Translations under genes and position numbers: made by a program
DNA from: Mytilus galloprovincialis
Lineage: Eukaryota; Mollusca; Bivalvia; Mytilida; Mytilidae
Reading direction: 5' to 3'
NCBI RefSeq assembly: GCF_965363235.1
Contig: NC_134841.1
Span: 39,151,440-39,215,439, forward strand
Length of the DNA stretch: 64,000 nt
Notes under the pieces: model-generated
Told to the model about the DNA's origin: nothing
Database searches by the model: none
The model's input: the letters and a program-made list of their open reading frames with translations, nothing else
In this document: one piece after another, positions 23,768 to 34,528 of the stretch
Layout: every line of letters begins with the position of its first letter
Numbering within the stretch: the stretch's first letter is position 1

Positions 23768-25309
23768 AAGTCGTGTCCTAACTAGAAATTGACAAACCAT
23801 TTCTCTAGATTCATTCGACGTTCATTAATTATCATTTATCATAAAAGAATACATCATTACAAAACACTTGTTAACTACTTGATCTGTTGATTGGTTTTGT
23901 AATCCTCTAACCACACATTTATATGGTCTCAAAATTATAATCAATATATAAGAAAGTATTTACTGGTTTTGATGCGTAGTTTGTGTTTCAGGGAACTGGT
24001 CAAGGTTTTCGACTTGTCTTTGTGTTAATTAATTTAAAGAAGATTTTCGACTAAATTTTTTTTAATGTTTTTACCATCATTCTCTCCTTTATAAAATATA
24101 TTCTTTGGAAACATTTTGATGGGGTTTATTCAACGAGCGGTGTCGATCAGATGTGCATTCTTAAAATTCTTCAAATCTTCAGTTAACAACTGCAGTAATA
24201 TCAAAACCTTCGATTTTCTTCTTTTAACGCTATTATTTTCCATGAAAGATCTAAAGCATCGTGTCGATAAATAGACTGTTTTCTTCAAAAATTGGAAACA
24301 CAGATACAAATTCCTTGCTTTGAGTCATTCAAAATCTTATTTTTATCTAGAACAACATCGATTCCTAAAACACAATCATTTTTTTTCCAAACATTTTTTT
24401 TCCATTTACCTAAAATACCGGGGCTTTAGTCGGCTTTTGTATGCAATAGTTGGCTGTTGCTCCTTGAACTTTATAAAACATCACCAGCATCTGAGCAAAA
24501 ATTTTATGAACTAGGATAATGTCAAAGAGCCTATCGTACTTTTAAATTTTTGATATGTTTTTTTTATATTCAATACCTTTACTAGTTAGTCCTTTTGGTG
24601 TGAATCTGTATCTATATACATTTATGACGCCATTGTGTTATTGTGCCATGATCTTTTTTTTTTTTTGTATTCATGTTTTCATTTTTTGCTTATTTAGTTT
24701 GTGTCGATTGACCATAGATTGTCTTAGGCTATTTTGTTTTTCATTTGTTGACATAATTGTTTGTTTTATAGTGATTTTGATTAGAGCTATTGACCCAGGG
24801 GTAGAAATAATATCAACGTTACATTTTTGTGTGTACTAGATGCGCAAAATTAATCGAAATCTTACTTTGCCAGTGGAAGTTTATACCTTTGTTTCAAAAA
24901 AATATCCAAAAGGAAAAAGTATACATTTGTTTTGATTTTAATCAATTTACATACAGGTATTACTTGCCTTTGTGTTTTTTGTTATAAAATTAAAAATTAA
25001 GCAATTTGAAAAGTTTCAATATCATAGAATAAAAATATAGTAAATGTATGCTAGATAAAGTGCCATAATCTATCAAAGCAACAGACAGGTAAATGCCTTA
25101 ACCCCTAAAGGTTATTCACCACAACTCAACCGATTAAATCTTTCACGTGTGTTGTATGCGCACCTGTGTGTGTGTGTTTGTTTGGCTCACATTAGAAGTC
25201 TTTTTGACATTTTATTTTCCTTTGTCGTATATTTCAGTACAGAGTTTGAATAGACAACTGAGTGGTCAGTCCTGAAAGGAGTGTCACCACAACAAATGAT
25301 GACTTTAAA
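23768..25309. other. Gene-free stretch
   Basis: AT-rich DNA. Short hydrophobic open frames around 24320-24840 are T-rich artefacts without splice or start context. Confidence 0.45.
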
Positions 25310-25632
25310 TATCAATATAATGGACTTTGATGCGACTGTCATACAAGTTAGAGATTATCTAGCAATAAATAAAGGCAACAACAGTATACCGCTGTTCAAA
25401 ACTCGTAAATCTATGGGCAAAAAACAAAATCGGGGTAACAAACTAAAACTGAGGGAAACGCATTAAATATAAGAGGAGAACAACGACACAAATTTAAAAT
25501 GTACGTAACACACACAGCATATTCAAGTCAAGAATATGACAGTTGTTATCTATTCGTTTGATGTGTTTGAGCTTTGATTTTGCGTTTTGAATTTTCCTCG
25601 GAGTTCAGTATTTTTGTAATTTTACTTTTTAC
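25310..25632 (+). repeat. Family P repeat interrupted by a family Q repeat
   Basis: Family P sequence at 25310-25377 and 25520-25632 is split by a family Q block at 25378-25515 ('agtataccgctgttcaaaac', 'ctaaaactgagggaaacgc'). This is a nested insertion and gives the relative age: Q came after P. Confidence 0.6.
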
Positions 25633-25695
25633 AATTATAATATGTCTTGTTTTTATGCTTTTTAGTTGTTCTATTTAAGTTTAAATATTTTCGAT

Positions 25696-26224
25696 CTGAC
25701 ATGAATAAGTCGTATTGTCCAATCCTATTTTGCATTGAGTACTTCCTGTTATTTGAAACCATAGAGGTGCATCAAAACAACACGTGTTACACCATGGAAT
25801 GATAAAAAATTACTTAATTTCTTAAAAAGGAAATCAATCACTGATACCTATCTTTTTAATTAGAAACGATCATCGTTATAAATATTGTCATTCATTATCA
25901 TTACTCATCCATCATTTGTGTTTCAAACACTAAAAATATGTTACTGTTCAGTATTCTAATCTGACATAAATAATTCGTATTGTCAAATCCTATTTTGCTT
26001 TGAGTACTTCCTGTTATTTGAAACCACAGAGGTGCATCAAAACAACAAGTGTTACACCATGGAATGATAAAGAATTACTTAATTACTTAAAAAGGAAATC
26101 AATCACTGATACCTATCTTTTTAATTAGAAACGATCATCGTTATAAATATTGTCATTCATTATCATTACTCATCCATCATTTGTGTTTCAAACACTAAAA
26201 ATATGTTACTGTTCAGTATCCTAA
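25696..26224 (+). repeat. Tandem duplication of the C1q promoter and first-exon start (2 x 265 bp)
   Basis: Copy 1 is 25696-25960 and copy 2 is 25961-26224, very similar throughout. Each has a TATAAATA box (25877 and 26142) about 60 bases upstream of ATGTTACTGTTCAGTAT (25938 and 26203). Only the second ATG continues into the full signal-peptide exon; the first is cut by the duplication joint after eight codons (ATG to AAT). Confidence 0.9.
26142..26149 (+). promoter_or_regulatory. TATA box of the intact C1q gene
   Basis: TATAAATA about 60 bases before the start codon at 26203. The duplicated upstream copy at 25877-25884 is identical and could act as a second promoter. Confidence 0.65.
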
Positions 26225-27478
26225 TGTGCATGGTTTTATATTCATCGTCTGCTCAAAAGTCTTGTCCAGGAATAAGTAAGTGTTTTGCTGAATATTATGA
26301 TTGGTTTTGTTTTTGTTTTGAATTGATGTAATGTGTTTATGATTGTATTCGATGCAAATATTATTTTATACGACTTTGTTCGAATAAACTTGATTTTTTT
26401 CCTGTAGGCATTTAGATGATATGCATACTAGTTATCAAATAAGTTTTGAAACATTTTCCAAAAACCTTATAATTTTACTAATTTGTGTCTTGTACTAAAA
26501 TATTTTAGGCAATGATGTTTTTGAAGATTTGATGGATGTCATGATGAAACTTAAGTGTCAGTCAGGCCAATCAAGTATGTATTAAACAAAATTATTTTAT
26601 ATACATTTTGTAACGTGGTTATTAAGTGGGCGCTGCTTTATTCAAAGCTATACACTATTTTGAAGTATAAACGTATCAGCTTCGTGGAGAAAAAATGTTC
26701 GTGCAGTTCATAAATATTTGTAAATAATAATAAAAAAAAGAGCTTTTAATAATTTAAAATTAAAGAAAATGATTTTTTATGATTAGAAGCAAGGATGTTA
26801 AATTTGAAACACATTTGCTCAAAAGTCAAATTCAAATTCAAAGAAAAAGAAGAAGCAAAAATTTATTTAAAATTGATTATGCTTTCTTTTATTTATACAT
26901 TTAACTTAAAATGATTTGAATGTATTGCAGATACATTAAGTTTGTTAACAATGACTCATATTTGAACATACAAGACGAGTTAACATTAATTATATACATA
27001 AGTAACACTTTGAAAGATTCATTATGTTCAATTATAAGATTGGGTTTGACTCAAATAAATACGTCTTGCATTTTCAGACAACGGGGAACTACAGTCAAAG
27101 AAACCGGCATTTCTGGCAACGTTATCTAAAAATGTCAACTTAGGACAGAACCACATATTAAAGTTTGATTCTATAAAGACAAACATCGGGGATGGGTATG
27201 ACGCAAGTTCTGGAGTGTTTACTGCTCCACGGAAAGGCACATACGAATTTGCAGTGAATTTCATCACCGGTAAAAAAGATGAATGGCTCGAGTTAGACCT
27301 GATTAAGAACAACAACATGGTTGTGAGGGGACATGCTGCTTTTGATAAACACACATCGGGGTCACTTCAAGCCATTCTTGAACTGAAGAAAGGCGACCGG
27401 ATCTATATCAATCATCCACGAGGTTCCGGGTTGCTTCAAGGAGAACACTACACGATGTTTTCTGGCCATTACATATAA
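26203..27478 (+). CDS. Secreted C1q-domain protein (179 aa, three exons)
   Basis: Exons 26203-26275, 26509-26574 and 27078-27478 have GT/AG borders and phase-1 introns; the spliced length of 540 bases gives 179 aa. Exon 1 encodes a signal peptide (MLLFSILMCMVLYSSSAQ) followed by Cys. Exon 2 encodes a short acidic linker (DVFEDLMDVMMKLKCQ) that may help trimerise the protein. Exon 3 holds the C1q head from about residue 56 to the end: KPAFLATL, GVFTAPRKGTYEF, GHAAFDKHTSGSLQAILEL, KKGD and the closing MFSGHYI. There is no collagen region, so this is the short globular-head type. Proteins of this family in bivalves are soluble pattern-recognition molecules of haemolymph or mucus (family knowledge; the ligand is unknown). 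An AATAAA signal lies at 27492. The start was chosen by the signal peptide and the identical exon pattern in the paralogue at 10818. It is the only intact C1q gene of the four loci here. Confidence 0.92.
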
Positions 27479-27491
27479 ATGAGATGCACCA

Positions 27492-27497
27492 AATAAA
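27492..27497 (+). promoter_or_regulatory. Polyadenylation signal of the intact C1q gene
   Basis: AATAAA 14 bases after the stop codon. Confidence 0.65.
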
Positions 27498-28029
27498 ATT
27501 GCGTACGAAATGTAATTGGATTTTTATTATTTTTTAATACATTTGTGATATCAATTTAACCACTTCATCTGTCCGTCCACCCTTTTCAGCGTCCTTTTAT
27601 GTTTTAACATAGTTAAAGTTCATAAACTAGTCACAACAACATCTAAGGCACCGAATAGTCAATGCGTCCTTGTTTTTTCCCTTCAGTTTAGTTGAAGGGC
27701 TTTAAGCCAACCAAAGCATAGCCTGGTATCCATCTGTGATCATAAGTCAATGGTTGAACGTTCACTGATTTATCTATGAGGTTTTTGAACCTTGTCACCT
27801 TTTATGTAATGTTTTAACAAAAGATACATAGTTTGTAATTATGAATACTAAGTTTAACATTACGCCTTTTTGATGACCTTATGCCTGTCTATAGGGTACA
27901 CAGAATAATAATATACAACTCACACAATTATTGGCATTTTTGAATCCTGTATTTGTGTGTTTTGGAGATGGAGGAAGCGAATACTTTAATCCATTGAATA
28001 GCAATCAAACCACTGTCAACGTGATATAT
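27498..28029. other. Gene-free stretch downstream of the C1q gene
   Basis: Nothing recognised before the retrozyme array. Confidence 0.4.
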
Positions 28030-28066
28030 AAACTCATCATAGATACCAGAACTAAATTTAGTATAT

Positions 28067-28110
28067 ACGCTAGACGTGCATTTCGTCTAAAAAAGACTCA
28101 TCAGTGACGC
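28067..28110 (-). ncRNA. Hammerhead ribozyme, subfamily B, core intact
   Basis: Minus strand: GCGTCA, CTGATGA, helix II GTCT/AGAC with a T loop, GAA, helix III AT-GCAC-GT (one G-U pair), cleavage C, TAGCGT. All core bases are present; helix I has one weak pair. Confidence 0.82.
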
Positions 28111-28438
28111 ATGAATCAAAAAAGTTAAAAAGGTCAAATAAATTACGAAGTTGAAGACCATTCAGAACCAAAATTCCAAAAAGTTTTGCAAATACAGCTA
28201 TGGTAATCTATGCCTGAGGTAGAAAAGCCTAGTATTTCAAAAAATTCAAAAATTTGTAAACAGTAAATTTATAAATATAACCATATCAATGACAATTCAT
28301 GTCAGCACAAAAAGTGCTGACTACTGGGCTTGTAATACTCTCAGGGCCATAAATCTCCACCAGCAGTGGCATCGACCCAGTGGTTGTAAATAAACTCATC
28401 ATAGATAGTTATCAAAGGTACCAGGATTATAATTTAGT

Positions 28439-28482
28439 ACGCCATATGCGCGTTTCGTCTACATAAGACTCATCAGTGACGC
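28439..28482 (-). ncRNA. Hammerhead ribozyme, subfamily A, altered cleavage site
   Basis: CTGATGA and GAA are intact, but the canonical GUC site is changed to AUA, leaving helix III with a single pair. H17 = A is tolerated by hammerheads in general; activity here is uncertain. Confidence 0.75.
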
Positions 28483-28568
28483 TCATATCAAAATATTTAT
28501 AAAGCCAAACAAGAACAAAGTTAAAGAGCATTGAGGATCCACAGATACCAGGACTAAATTTAGTATAT

Positions 28569-28612
28569 ACGCCAGACGCGCGTTTCGTCTAAAAAAGACT
28601 CATTAGTGACGC
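28569..28612 (-). ncRNA. Hammerhead ribozyme, subfamily B, core broken
   Basis: Core reads CTAATGA (G5 changed), GAA and GUC site kept. Probably inactive. Confidence 0.78.
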
Positions 28613-28941
28613 TCGAATCCAAAAAAGTTTAAAAGGCCAAATAAATTACGAAGTTGAAGAGCATTGAGAACCAAAATTCAAAAAAGTTTTGCAAATACAG
28701 CTAAGGTAATCTATGCCTGAGGTAGAAAAGCCTAATATTTTAAAAAATTCAAAAATTTGTAAACAGTAAATTTATAAATATAACCATATCAATGACAATT
28801 CATGTCAGCACAAAAAGTGCTGACTACTGGGCTTGTAATACTCTCAGGGCCATAAATCTCCACCAGCAGTGGCATCGACCCAGTGGTTGTAAATAAACTC
28901 ATCATAGATAGTTATCAAAGGTACCAGGATTATAATTTAGT

Positions 28942-28985
28942 ACGCCATATGCGCGTTTCGTCTACATAAGACTCATCAGTGACGC
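28942..28985 (-). ncRNA. Hammerhead ribozyme, subfamily A, altered cleavage site
   Basis: CTGATGA and GAA intact; cleavage triplet AUA as in the copy at 28439, evidence that the two belong to one amplified lineage. Confidence 0.75.
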
Positions 28986-29294
28986 TCATATCAAAATATT
29001 TATAAAGCCAAACAAGAACAAAGTTAAAGAGCATTGAGGTTTCAAAATTCATAAAAGTTGTGCCAAATACGGCTAAGGTAATCTATGCCTGGGATAAGAA
29101 AATCCTTAGGTTTTCGAAAATTCAAAGTTTTGTAAACAGGAGATTTATAAAAATGACCACATTATTGATATTCATGTCAACACCGAAGTGTTGACTACTG
29201 GGCTGGTGATACCCTCGGGGACGAAACGTCCACCAGCAGTGGCATCGACCCAGTGGTGTAAATAGTTATCAAGGTACCAGGATTATAATTTAGT

Positions 29295-29338
29295 ACGCCA
29301 TACGCGAGTTTCGTCTACATAAGACTCACCAGTGACGC
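29295..29338 (-). ncRNA. Hammerhead ribozyme, subfamily A, core broken
   Basis: Core reads CTGGTGA (A6 changed) and the loop of helix III is CTCGCG-like. Probably inactive. Confidence 0.75.
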
Positions 29339-29648
29339 TCATATCAAAATATTTATAAAGCCAAACAAGAACAAAGTTGAAGAGCATTGATGATCCAAAA
29401 TTTCTAAAAGTTGTGTCAAATACGGCAAAGGTAATCTATGCCTGGGATAAGAAAATCCTTAGGTTTTCGAAAATTCAAAGTTTTGTAAACAGGAAATTTA
29501 TAAAAATGACCACATTATTGATACTGATGTCAAGACCGAAGTGTTGACTACTGGGCTGGTGATACCCTCGGGGACGAAACGTCCAAAAGCAATGGCATCG
29601 ACCCAGTGGTGTAAATAGTTATCAAAGGTACAAGGATTCTAATTTAGT

Positions 29649-29692
29649 ACGCCATACGCGCGTGTCGTCTACATAAGACTCATCAGTGACGC
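29649..29692 (-). ncRNA. Hammerhead ribozyme, subfamily A, core broken
   Basis: CTGATGA is intact but the GAA block reads GAC (A14 changed). Probably inactive. Confidence 0.75.
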
Positions 29693-29778
29693 TCATATCA
29701 AAATATTTATAAAGCCAAACAAAAACAAAGTTCAAGAGCATTGAGGATCCATAGATACCAGGACTAAATTTAGTATAT

Positions 29779-29822
29779 ACGCCAGACGCGCGTTTCGTCT
29801 AAAAAAGACTCATCAGTGACGC
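29779..29822 (-). ncRNA. Hammerhead ribozyme, subfamily B, core intact
   Basis: GCGTCA, CTGATGA, GTCT/AGAC, GAA, AC-GCGC-GT, cleavage C, TGGCGT: all invariant bases and a six-pair helix I. Confidence 0.88.
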
Positions 29823-30142
29823 TTGAATCCAAAAAAGGTAAAAAGGTCAAATAAATTACGAAGTTGAAGAGCATTGAGAACCAAAATTCAAAAACGTTTT
29901 GCAAATCCAGCTAAGGTAATCTATGCCTGAGGTAGAAAAGCCTAGTATTTTAAAAAATTCAAAAATTTGTAAACAGTAAATTAATAAATATAACCATATC
30001 AATGACAATTCATGTCAGCACAAAAAGTGCTGACTACTGGGCTTGTGATACCCTCAGGGAAATAAATCTCTACCAGCAGTGGCATCGACCCAGTGGTTGT
30101 AAATAAACTCATCATAGATACCAGGACAAAATCTAGTATATC

Positions 30143-32005
30143 TTTATATTAATCATTTGCATTGCACTCAAATGTACATATAAAAAAAGCGACAGGAGAT
30201 ACCAACATCATGATAATCGATAAATAAAAGAGGGAAAAAATACAGTCAACTGTCTTTAAAACTTTTTTTAAGATGACTTTAATTTTATACCTAGTTACCA
30301 TGTTTCAAAATTTTTCTTGTAAGTAGCAGCCCGTTATTAGGGAAATGAAAAGAAACGCATATTCTGAAATAGATAGCAACAACTTTGATATGTAAAATCA
30401 ATGCGCAGGCGCTGCTGGAATGTCGCCTAACGGTAAAGTAGTAACCATGATCTTCACCTAAGATCATATCTGGATGGCAGGGTATTGTCCTATCAAGGTA
30501 TAACAATCTTGTCTTTTGTCATATCTTTGAACTTTATTTCAAATCAAATAAGTACCAATATATTAACGTACATTGACCGTTAACTACAGATACATGTATG
30601 TATCTACCTTGGTCAGGTAACGTAGATGAAGTTAACATATTATTATTACCTAAAATAATATCTTGGCTACATTTTTTGTTTGGTTTTCAAGCCATTAAAT
30701 TGGTCAAGGTTGATGACAGCTGGTAACGTATTGAGGTTCTATTCAGAGAAGCGGTGTATTTGTTTTCTCTCTTATCAGCAACTATCATAGAAGTAGTAAG
30801 TTAAGCAAGATATCAAACAAGATTGAAACTCACAATTTTCCGGAAAATACCTCTTCTAAGTCTAAGTGAGGAATGGCGGTTGTTTTTCATTTGTTCTATT
30901 GATTGATAACGTTTGCTTTTGTCAGTTTAGAATGGACTTCCCGTTACGGATTTTTCTTGGAGATAGGTATTTTGTGTGATATATTTTTGTTAGTTGTGAT
31001 TAGATGTAATATGATCTTTTATACGAATAATGAAAAAAAATCAAATGCATTTTAAAAGCACACACACGTTTGGATAATGTTATTAGATCAATTCGTAATT
31101 CAACATTGGGGAATTTTGAAATAAATTTACAGATCATTTAAGGTAGATCATAGGCATATGTTTGCAGAGATAGAATTTTCTAATACTTTGCCAAAATGAA
31201 GATTTTAATATTATCTTTTCAAAAATATGACAAAAAGGATGGGTCACCGTGCTATTTTTAAAGCTATGAATCGTCGAAAATTGCCTATATTTGCTTAGAA
31301 TGATCACGAAAAAAAAACACATGTTTGTGCATAAAAGAAAATCTATGAGATACAATTTTGAAATAAATTATGAGAAGAAAATTTTATATTTTGTTTTAAG
31401 AAAATAAAAAGAAAAAATGGTTTGACCGAACTTGTTTTCTTGCTACAAGTAAAAACAAATTTCCCTATCAGTCCAGTATAAATTTAGTACTAAAAGAATA
31501 ATATCCCGCTGTGCGGTTACAGAAATTATTACTCGACTTTTCGAATTTCTTGGTGAATGAATCTGTTGTGTCAAATTAAAACATTTTATCTAAAGGTGAA
31601 CACTGTTATGTGTTTAGAAATTACAAGGTTACATGCTAAAAAGATAGTTGTGTAAGTTCATGGAAGCCCAGCATCAGTACAGCTTTGTGCAACGTAATAA
31701 CTCTAATATTAGATATAGTATTATATTTCACGAAATTAATCAGACCAAAATGTTGTATCGCATCAAGGTTATTATACTGAAATTATTAAGTAAAAATGAA
31801 AATTTTCTATTCTTCATTTTGAACATAAGTCACATTTTTCTCAAACATTTCCCGTCAAACTCCTTCCACCAATTTACAGTATATAATAAGAATACATAAT
31901 GTTAACAAAAGCTGAACAATACGTTTTGATAAAGATTAAAAGCAGGAATTTTGACAATTATCTGCAAGGTTTTGTCGCAAATCGAATTAAACGACAATTA
32001 AGGAA
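30143..32005. other. Gene-free stretch with a reverse-transcriptase remnant
   Basis: At about 30280-30510 the minus strand has short phrases related to the retroelement tail seen at 45468-45900 (GLLLTRKIL, and an HSSSACA stretch), so this is probably a small decayed fragment. The rest is AT-rich and without recognised features. Confidence 0.45.
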
Positions 32006-32060
32006 TGTGCGCGTCTGGCAATATAAAATTTTAATCCTGGTATCTATGATGAGTTTATGT
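32006..32060 (+). repeat. Retrozyme end fragment
   Basis: Contains 'gcgcgtctggc' followed by 'ttttaatcctggtatctatg' and 'atgagttt', matching the ribozyme 3' side and the adjoining B-type end. The core before it is missing. Confidence 0.6.
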
Positions 32061-32408
32061 ATACGGTCCACATAATTTAACTTACTTATTCTACAATAAA
32101 ACAAACACATTGCATAGAGGGTTATACTAGTACCTATTTTCATCATCTTTTTAAAATTAGTACACGTGGTTGTCACTATTTTTTATGGTATAAATACTTG
32201 GTATGTGAAAAAGGAGCAAACTTCGTTGTCTTTTATTCTATTATGCTGTGTTGTATTAGTACAACGAATTTTAATCATTTATGTCTATTGTGGATAAATC
32301 AATTTTGAAAATAATTACTATTTTTTATATTTTAAAACACATGAACATAAGAAATATACAAAAGTGATCACTAAAAAGTTATTAAAGGTATCAGGATTAT
32401 AATGTAAT

Positions 32409-32452
32409 AAGCTAGACGCGCATTTCGTCTACATAAGACTCATCCGTGACGC
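32409..32452 (-). ncRNA. Hammerhead ribozyme, core broken
   Basis: Core reads CGGATGA (U4 changed); helix II and GUC site kept. Confidence 0.72.
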
Positions 32453-32756
32453 TGCGATCAAAAAAGTTATAAAGACAAACAAGTATAAAATGACATTGAG
32501 GATCCAAAATTCCAAAAAGTTGTGCCAAATACGGCTAAGGTAATCTATTCCTGGGATATAAAACTCCTTAGTTTTTCGAAAATTCAAAATTTTGTCAACA
32601 GGAAATTTATAAAAATGATCTTATAATGATTTTCATGTCAACACCGAAGTGTTGACTACTTGGCTGGTGATACCATAGGGAACGAAATGTCCACCAGCAG
32701 TGGTATCGATCCAGTGGTGTAAAAAATTATCAAAGGTACCAGGGTTATAATTTAAT

Positions 32757-32800
32757 ACGCTAGACGCGCATTTCGTCTACATTAGACTCACCAGTTACGC
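32757..32800 (-). ncRNA. Hammerhead ribozyme, core broken
   Basis: Core reads CTGGTGA (A6 changed) and helix I carries an extra mismatch (GCGTAA). Confidence 0.7.
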
Positions 32801-32935
32801 TCCGATCAAAATAGTTATAAAGCCAAACAAGTATAAAGTTGAAGAGCATTGAGGACCCAAAATTCCAAATACGGCTAAGGTAATTTATTCCTGGAATACT
32901 AATAGTTATCAAAAGTACCAGGATTATAAATTAGT

Positions 32936-32979
32936 ACGCCAGAGATCCGTTTTGTCTACATAAGACTCGTCAGTGACGC
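32936..32979 (-). ncRNA. Hammerhead ribozyme, core broken
   Basis: First block CTGACGA is acceptable (N7 variable) but the second block has lost G12 (AAA for GAA) and helix III is disrupted. Confidence 0.68.
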
Positions 32980-33279
32980 TCATATCAAAATAGTTATAAA
33001 GCCAAACAAGTACAAAGTTGAAGAGCATTGAGGATCCAAAATTCCAAAAAGTTGTGCCAAATACGGCTAAGATAATTTATTCCTGGGACAAGAAAATCCT
33101 TAGTTTTTCGAAAAATTCAAAGTTTTGTAAACAGGAAATTTATAAAAATGACCATATAATTGATATTCATATCAACACCGAAGTACTGACTACTGGGCTT
33201 GTGATACATCCTAATACACTCTAAACATGTTTAATGTTGTTATTGAATATGAAACATATTGTTTAATCTTACATTTTAG

Positions 33280-33648
33280 ATAAACCGGCATTTTTTTGCA
33301 ACATTGTCTACAAAAATGGTCAGCGTAAGAACGAGTAACGTAGTGAAGTTTAATAATGTAACAACAAACATCGGAGGTGGTTATGACGTAAGCTCCGGAG
33401 TGTTTACTGTTCGAACAAAAGGCACGTACGTACGAATTTCATTACTAGTAATAGGCACGAGTGGCTCGAACTAGATCTGATTAAAAACAGTTGTTGTAAG
33501 GGGACATGCTGCTCGTGATCAATTTACATTGGGATCTCTTCAAGCCATTCTTGAACTGAATGTATGCGATCGAATCTGGGTCAATCATCAAAGTTCAGGG
33601 CTGCTTTATGGTGATAATTTCACGATGTTTTCTGGCCACTATATATAA
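33280..33648 (+). pseudogene. C1q terminal exon, broken
   Basis: An AG acceptor at 33278-33279 precedes a sequence parallel to exon 3 of the intact gene: KPAFF-like start, GVFT core, 'ggggacatgctgct' (GHAA), 'cttcaagccattcttgaact' (LQAILEL) and a final MFSGHYI with stop at 33646-33648. It is broken: at about 33424 'acgtacgtacg' looks like a 4-base duplication, the next dozen or so bases of the parent are missing, and an in-frame stop and further small deletions follow near 33470-33490. No matching signal-peptide exon was found upstream. An AATAAA remains at 33662. Confidence 0.85.
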
Positions 33649-33847
33649 GTAAGATGCACCAAATAAAAAATTATCAAAAACATTTAATTGTCATTCTTCT
33701 TTTAAATCCACGATTTTAATTTACCACTAACAGACCACCTGTCCTTGTGTCTGCCCTTCTGTGCAGCCTTCCATCTTAACCCTTTTCAATAATAAATGTT
33801 CATAAACTCATCACATATACATCCTGGTAACCGACTACAACTATGGT

Positions 33848-34528
33848 ATTAATGAATGGGTGTTTTTATAATGGCCCTGTTATATGTCTCAGGTCTGTAA
33901 TAATGGTCGAGGAAGTCTATAATGGCCCGAGGTAACGCCGAGGGCCATGACAGACATCCGAGGCCATTATTACTGACCGAGTATATATAACAGGGCCATT
34001 ATAAAAACACCCATTTCTTAATACATTTATTAACCAACTGAACAAAAGTATATGTCTTGCTACCGACTTGATGTACTCTCTTACTCTTTTAATGACAGTT
34101 TAGTTTGAAAAAAATAGTTTGTACTTCACCATGATAAAGCTTTAAATATACCAAATATCCAAGATATCAAGTTGAAAGAAGTTATGTGTTGAAAAACAGG
34201 ATGAACAGTGATCCCTTTATATGGTTCTTTATAACTCTTTAATGGTTTACTCTTTACAATTTAATTTTATTAACTTTATTAAAAACCTTAACTGGGCTTA
34301 ATACAGACAAACTGGGCATTAATACAGGGCCATTACAGAAAAACAGGGCCATTACAGAAAAAAACAGGGCCATTACAGAAAAACAGGGCCATTACAGAAA
34401 AACAGGGCCATTACAGAAAAAAACAGGGCCATTACAGAAATACAGGGTCAATACAGAAAATGTGTAATTTTTAATAAATAGTCATTTTTGGCAATAATGT
34501 ACTTAGTTGGTTAATAATACAATGTATT
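33848..34528. mobile_element. Nested foldback element with internal minisatellite
   Basis: An inner palindrome spans 33848-34022 (attaatgaatgggtgttttt on the left, its complement at 34003-34022). An outer pair lies at about 34018-34039 (attaaccaact) and 34503-34528 (agttggttaat). Between them sits the minisatellite at 34322-34460. No protein is encoded. The form is that of a non-autonomous DNA element. Confidence 0.7.
34322..34460. repeat. Minisatellite, ~19-21 bp unit, about 7 copies
   Basis: Unit acagggccattacagaaaaa with small length changes in the A tract. The motif 'acagggccatta' is the same as in the arms of the surrounding foldback (33995 region), so it probably grew out of the element's own arm. 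Confidence 0.85.

Larger units (their letters stand above)
28030..30142 (-). mobile_element. Retrozyme array 1: chimeric array of two subfamilies
   Basis: About 2.1 kb of head-to-tail monomers with the ribozyme on the minus strand. Subfamily A begins 'gttatcaaaggtaccagg' in plus reading and is about 354 bp. Subfamily B begins 'catagataccaggactaaat' and is about 370 bp. Segment order: B 28030-28407, truncated A 28408-28540, B 28541-28910, A 28911-29264, A 29265-29617, truncated A 29618-29750, B 29751-30142. Both A-to-B switches occur after 'gaggatcca', and both B-to-A switches after 'catcatagata', so a two-part unit has been amplified. The 80-codon open frames on the plus strand of such monomers are by-products. 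Confidence 0.85.
32378..33209 (-). mobile_element. Retrozyme array 2: three decayed subfamily A monomers
   Basis: Monomers start near 32378, 32730 and 32890; the second is cut short after 'ccaaatacggctaagg'. All three ribozymes have core mutations, so this array is older than the one at 36881. It ends about 70 bases before a C1q pseudo-exon and probably lies in what was its intron. Confidence 0.8.

Noticed and set aside
32190..32310. TATAAATA followed by an ATG, possible first exon for the C1q remnant at 33280
   Set aside because: The encoded peptide lacks the signal-peptide pattern of the paralogues and has no donor in the right phase.
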